Assembly: GCA_023055355.1 (NCBI GenBank)
Contig: JALJCS010000002.1
Coordinates: 82,671,001 to 82,735,000 of the forward strand
Direction: 5' to 3'
From: Agelaius tricolor
Lineage: Eukaryota > Chordata > Aves > Passeriformes > Icteridae
DNA: 64,000 nt
The notes below the pieces were generated by a model. It saw nothing but the letters and a program-made list of their open reading frames with translations, ran no database searches and was not told the DNA's origin. The translations under genes were made by a program, and so were the position numbers. Positions 60,851 to 64,000 of this stretch are shown here, one piece after another (the stretch's first letter is position 1; each line of letters begins with the position of its first letter).

Positions 60851-62589
60851 TACTTAAACTGAAACACTAACTTCACGTGTGTATGCTCAAAAGTTCAAAA
60901 TTATTTCTGTAGAATTCCACATCTGTAACACAGTCATTCTTTTTGTTCTGAGTTTATAGAAAAAGTATTTAACCATGAGTAGGACCCCAACCTGCTGTTG
61001 CAGAGCAAATATAAGACATTAAATTTTATTTAAATCTCAGTACATTTGAAATAAAGAAATAAAATTTTCTTGGCACTAATCAAGAATTAAATGATTCTCT
61101 GAATACCATAAGGCCCTTTACAAAATTGTTTCCCTTCTAAACCCTTAGAGGTTTGCACAGACTCTCAGTTGTTGCCAGTGACCATACAGAACTAGCCCAA
61201 ATTCAGTGTTTGGTATCAGGAAAGAGCCAGAGAAATAAATGGTTATTTCAACATGGATGAGGTAGAAGACTTGCAGGAAAAGGGAAGAAATAAATGAAGC
61301 AGGAAATATACAGAGCTGTTTTATTTATTCCTATTCCTGGCTACTGATTCATGGTTTCTTACATCGGATTCTCAGTGTTCAAGGTAAGAGAAAACTTGAC
61401 ATTGTAATTGAAGGTAGGCAACTGATCATTCAGAGTTAAATCTCTGTAAAACCAATTTAACCTAAAAGTCCTGAAACTCACATTGTTTATCAGAGAAAAA
61501 TGTAGAAACAGTGGATTTATCCATTATTTTAATGACAGAACCAGCTTTCCAATGATTTCCAGCCTCCCAACATCTTAGGTGCTTTCAGACTTATTTTACC
61601 ACCCCTACTTTAGAATATAAAATTTTTAAAACTCAGTCTTCAATGTACTAATTAAATCTAGTATATATCTAAGACATATTTTCAATTTAATAAAATATAC
61701 TTTGAACACGTTTTACAGTTTTATCAAAAAAAACCAGTGTTAAAATGGGCTGGCTACTTATCAGTGGAACCTCTAAGATGCTATTTGACGTTTCATTATA
61801 AAGTTCAATGGCTCTCAAGAAGCATTAAAAATAAATCAAAAAATTAAAAACATGGCCTGTTACATATTTCTTTGCAACAACTTAAAATAATTCACACTTC
61901 TTTTTAAAGAGATGGGTTAAAAATCTAACCTGAAATATTAAAGAAGGCATTGATTATGTCTTGGGTTTATGCTCATTTAGGGACTTATTTTCATTGCTGA
62001 TTTTAATATTTTTCAGCAGCCTAATTCTAATGAATGCAGTTATAGAGATAAAATAACCTCATAAACTCTATAAATAAATTCACATTGAGAATAATCAGGA
62101 TAAATAAAAAACATAATAGGCATAATGTATTTTCCTCAGACTACATATGTTATTTCCAGAGTACATCAAAAATATTTTTCTCCCTTGAAAAGGTGGGAGA
62201 ACAAAACCTAACAGGAAAGGCCAACAAACCAAGCCTGATACAGGCAGAGGATTTACAGGACACATATATGGATTTATTACAAAAGGGTCATTCAGATTGT
62301 GAAAGGAAGTTACAAAACATACTAGTGCCCCAAGACAGCTGTAACTTCTGTACTGAAAATTTAGAAGGATTTCTATAAGTCCATTAAATTTCTTCTGAAG
62401 CATGAAGATATTTTAGCAGTTTTCCTTCATTTGAGCAATTGGCAGTCTTAAAGGCACATAATTTGTTTACATCTACCTGTATCATAAAAGTCACTCTTTT
62501 TGTATTTTCCTCAATAATTGAAAAAGTTTTTTATAAACACACACTAATGGGGTCCTTCAATATGCTTCAGGAGGTGTTGGCTACAATGT
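60851..62589. other. Gene-free stretch, nothing recognised
   Basis: AT-rich sequence. The 97-codon frame at 62085-62378 has no domain that I recognise. Confidence 0.4.
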
Positions 62590-62905
62590 ACCCCACCCAA
62601 AATCTTTCTCTACTAAGGCACATAAGGAACAAAGAGAGCCCAAAGCTTTGGCCAAGTCCCAGAGATTTGAGGTCATTGACAAAAGTGAAAACTGGTGGGA
62701 TGAATCCTGGAGTGCCCTGCTGGATGGTTACAGGCTCTTCAGGAGGGACAGGCAGGGCAGAAGAGGCTGGGGGTTGCCTTTCTATGTAATAGAAGGTTCA
62801 AATATATGGGATTTACAATTGGCAATGGCACAGTTGAAAGCCTCTGTGTAAGAACCAAGGGACAAACAATGCAGATGTCATTACAGGAGTCCGCTGTAAC
62901 TTAAA
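62590..62905 (+). mobile_element. CR1 ORF2 endonuclease fragment, decayed
   Basis: This piece comes from the start of CR1 ORF2, which encodes an APE-type endonuclease followed by reverse transcriptase. Translating 62648-62851 gives SENWWDES at 62687-62707, where the family has TETWWDES. DGYRLFRRDRQGRRG follows at 62723-62767, a CR1 endonuclease signature. Upstream, a frame-shifted stretch with CATAAGGAACAAAGAG matches the preceding conserved block. Downstream, GTTGAAAGCCTCTGTGTAAG and AGGAGTCCGCTGTAAC continue the alignment after another shift. The metal-binding Glu of the SEN/TET motif is kept, but frameshifts and the lack of everything beyond make it non-functional. Unlike the other CR1 pieces here, it is not from the 3' end. 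Confidence 0.75.
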
Positions 62906-64000
62906 ACAGAAAAATAATCATTTTCTAGTGTGGGTAGTATTACTACAAACAATGTTATTTGAAAAAAATAGCAAAATTGAAACGAGAATACTGACTGGAA
63001 AATAATCTGAATTGATGGTATCCAAGATGGGTCTGGCAAGAAGCCATAGAGGAAGATCCTCTATATGCCCTAAGATCTCTGTGATCAAATACAATCTGCA
63101 GGAGATACAAGCGTGCAGACATCTGAGATGGAGCCTCACATCTGTGAAATGTTCAAGGATATTGTATCTTGATGGATCACAAAGTTTAATTGTTTAGCAT
63201 GTACATTGGAAGGATACAAAAGAGCAGTGTGAGGGATGCTTATTTCAATTAACCACTATGCCAGCATTCTTTGGAGCCTTACTGCAGGTCTGGTGGCCAT
63301 GTGAACATATGGATAGCAGATGTCCCACATATTGGTGTCAGTACTGTCCTTAAAAATATCCCAAGAAAATCACATCAGTTGGTAAAAAGACTTGCAGGGC
63401 CAAAACAGTGAAGGCCCTTCCATTCAGGCAACTCTTCGAAATACTACACACAGCGCAACAGATCTTCAGGCAGCTATAAAAAGAATACATCTGAGAAGAA
63501 AAGAGGCCCCTCTGCATACATTATTTGTTTAAGGTTAGAGACTAAGTCAGATAAATACAAACAAACTCAGGTCTAAGTTCTACTTTTTTAGAAAAAAACT
63601 TGATACCTTTGAAAAGAGAACAATTATAATACAATTTTACTAAAAGCATATCAAGAAGAAAATCAGAAATAAACCACTTCATCTTCAAAGCTGGCAAAAA
63701 GGCTATTAACTTAAAAGGGGAAGATTGACAGAGAGTATTAAAAATAAAAACTATTTTTTATTTTTCTTTTATAGACTGTCTTCAGAAGATGAATGTTCCA
63801 GCTATATTAATGACTGTGAAGGCTAAGTCCATGTGTTCTACAGGGCAAAAGTCCTTTTAAATTCACATGCTACAAATTGCTAAACTATATTTATTAAATA
63901 TGGCACTGATTAAACTACTGTAGTATTATAAGCATTGCATCAAGTTATCTTCAGCCTGTTTATGTAAATTGAAAATAAACACAGTTATACATAGTAGAAA
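62906..64000. other. Gene-free stretch to the window edge
   Basis: No gene, CR1 or LTR recognised. More of the CR1 ORF2 copy might be present in decayed form, but I cannot show it. Confidence 0.35.

Noticed and set aside
1..64000. tRNA, rRNA, CRISPR or bacterial/phage genes
   Set aside because: No tRNA B-box with a matching cloverleaf, no rRNA blocks, no spaced direct repeats, and no dense coding on either strand. The sequence is vertebrate in character.

Overview
The window looks like AT-rich, gene-poor bird DNA. The evidence is repeat content, read by eye and compared with family consensus sequences recalled from memory. It holds many chicken-repeat-1 (CR1) LINE 3' ends, which on the minus strand begin with the AATCATAGAAT-type tail. 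It also holds several avian ERVL-like and other endogenous-retrovirus LTRs. A songbird is my best guess from the LTR types, but a database search is needed to fix species and family names. I found no protein-coding gene I can support, no tRNA, rRNA or CRISPR array, and no bacterial features. Every open frame is short (155 codons or fewer), and the longest lie inside repeats or lack any recognisable domain. The window is most likely intergenic DNA or part of a very long intron.

Layout, left to right. 1-11 kb: mostly featureless, with one ERVL LTR fragment (3.85-4.08 kb, +), one CR1 (6.18-6.61 kb, -) and an A/C-rich tract near 9.0 kb. 11.2-12.1 kb: a minus-strand ERVL LTR split by a younger plus-strand solo LTR that is flanked by a perfect 6-bp target duplication. 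14.6-15.5 kb: a roughly 0.93-kb minus-strand LTR with TATA and poly(A) signals. 18.4-19.5 kb: a TATA-bearing LTR followed by a GT-rich leader-like stretch. 19.5-31.3 kb: no recognised repeats apart from a 21-G run and a hairpin.

31-38 kb: one LTR fragment, three CR1 loci, and a CR1 interrupted by a solo LTR. 38-44 kb: featureless. 44.2-46.8 kb: a retroviral repeat interrupted by a CR1, followed by another ERVL LTR and a strong hairpin. 48.2-49.0 kb: a CR1 whose 3' tail has become a CTATT microsatellite. 52.3-54.1 kb: two old CR1 3' regions. 55.74-56.28 kb: an isolated CpG-dense patch with splice-donor-like sites, the only place where a first exon seems possible. 60.3-60.85 kb: another ERVL LTR. 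62.6-62.9 kb: a decayed piece of CR1 ORF2 endonuclease.

No genes can be seen working together. What the window records is the order of transposon insertions, which can be read at three nested sites: LTR into LTR, LTR into CR1, and CR1 into LTR. I did not find a new biological system. The best leads for a second look are the CpG-dense patch, the three long hairpins, the LTR promoter motif cluster and a few possible conserved non-coding stretches.
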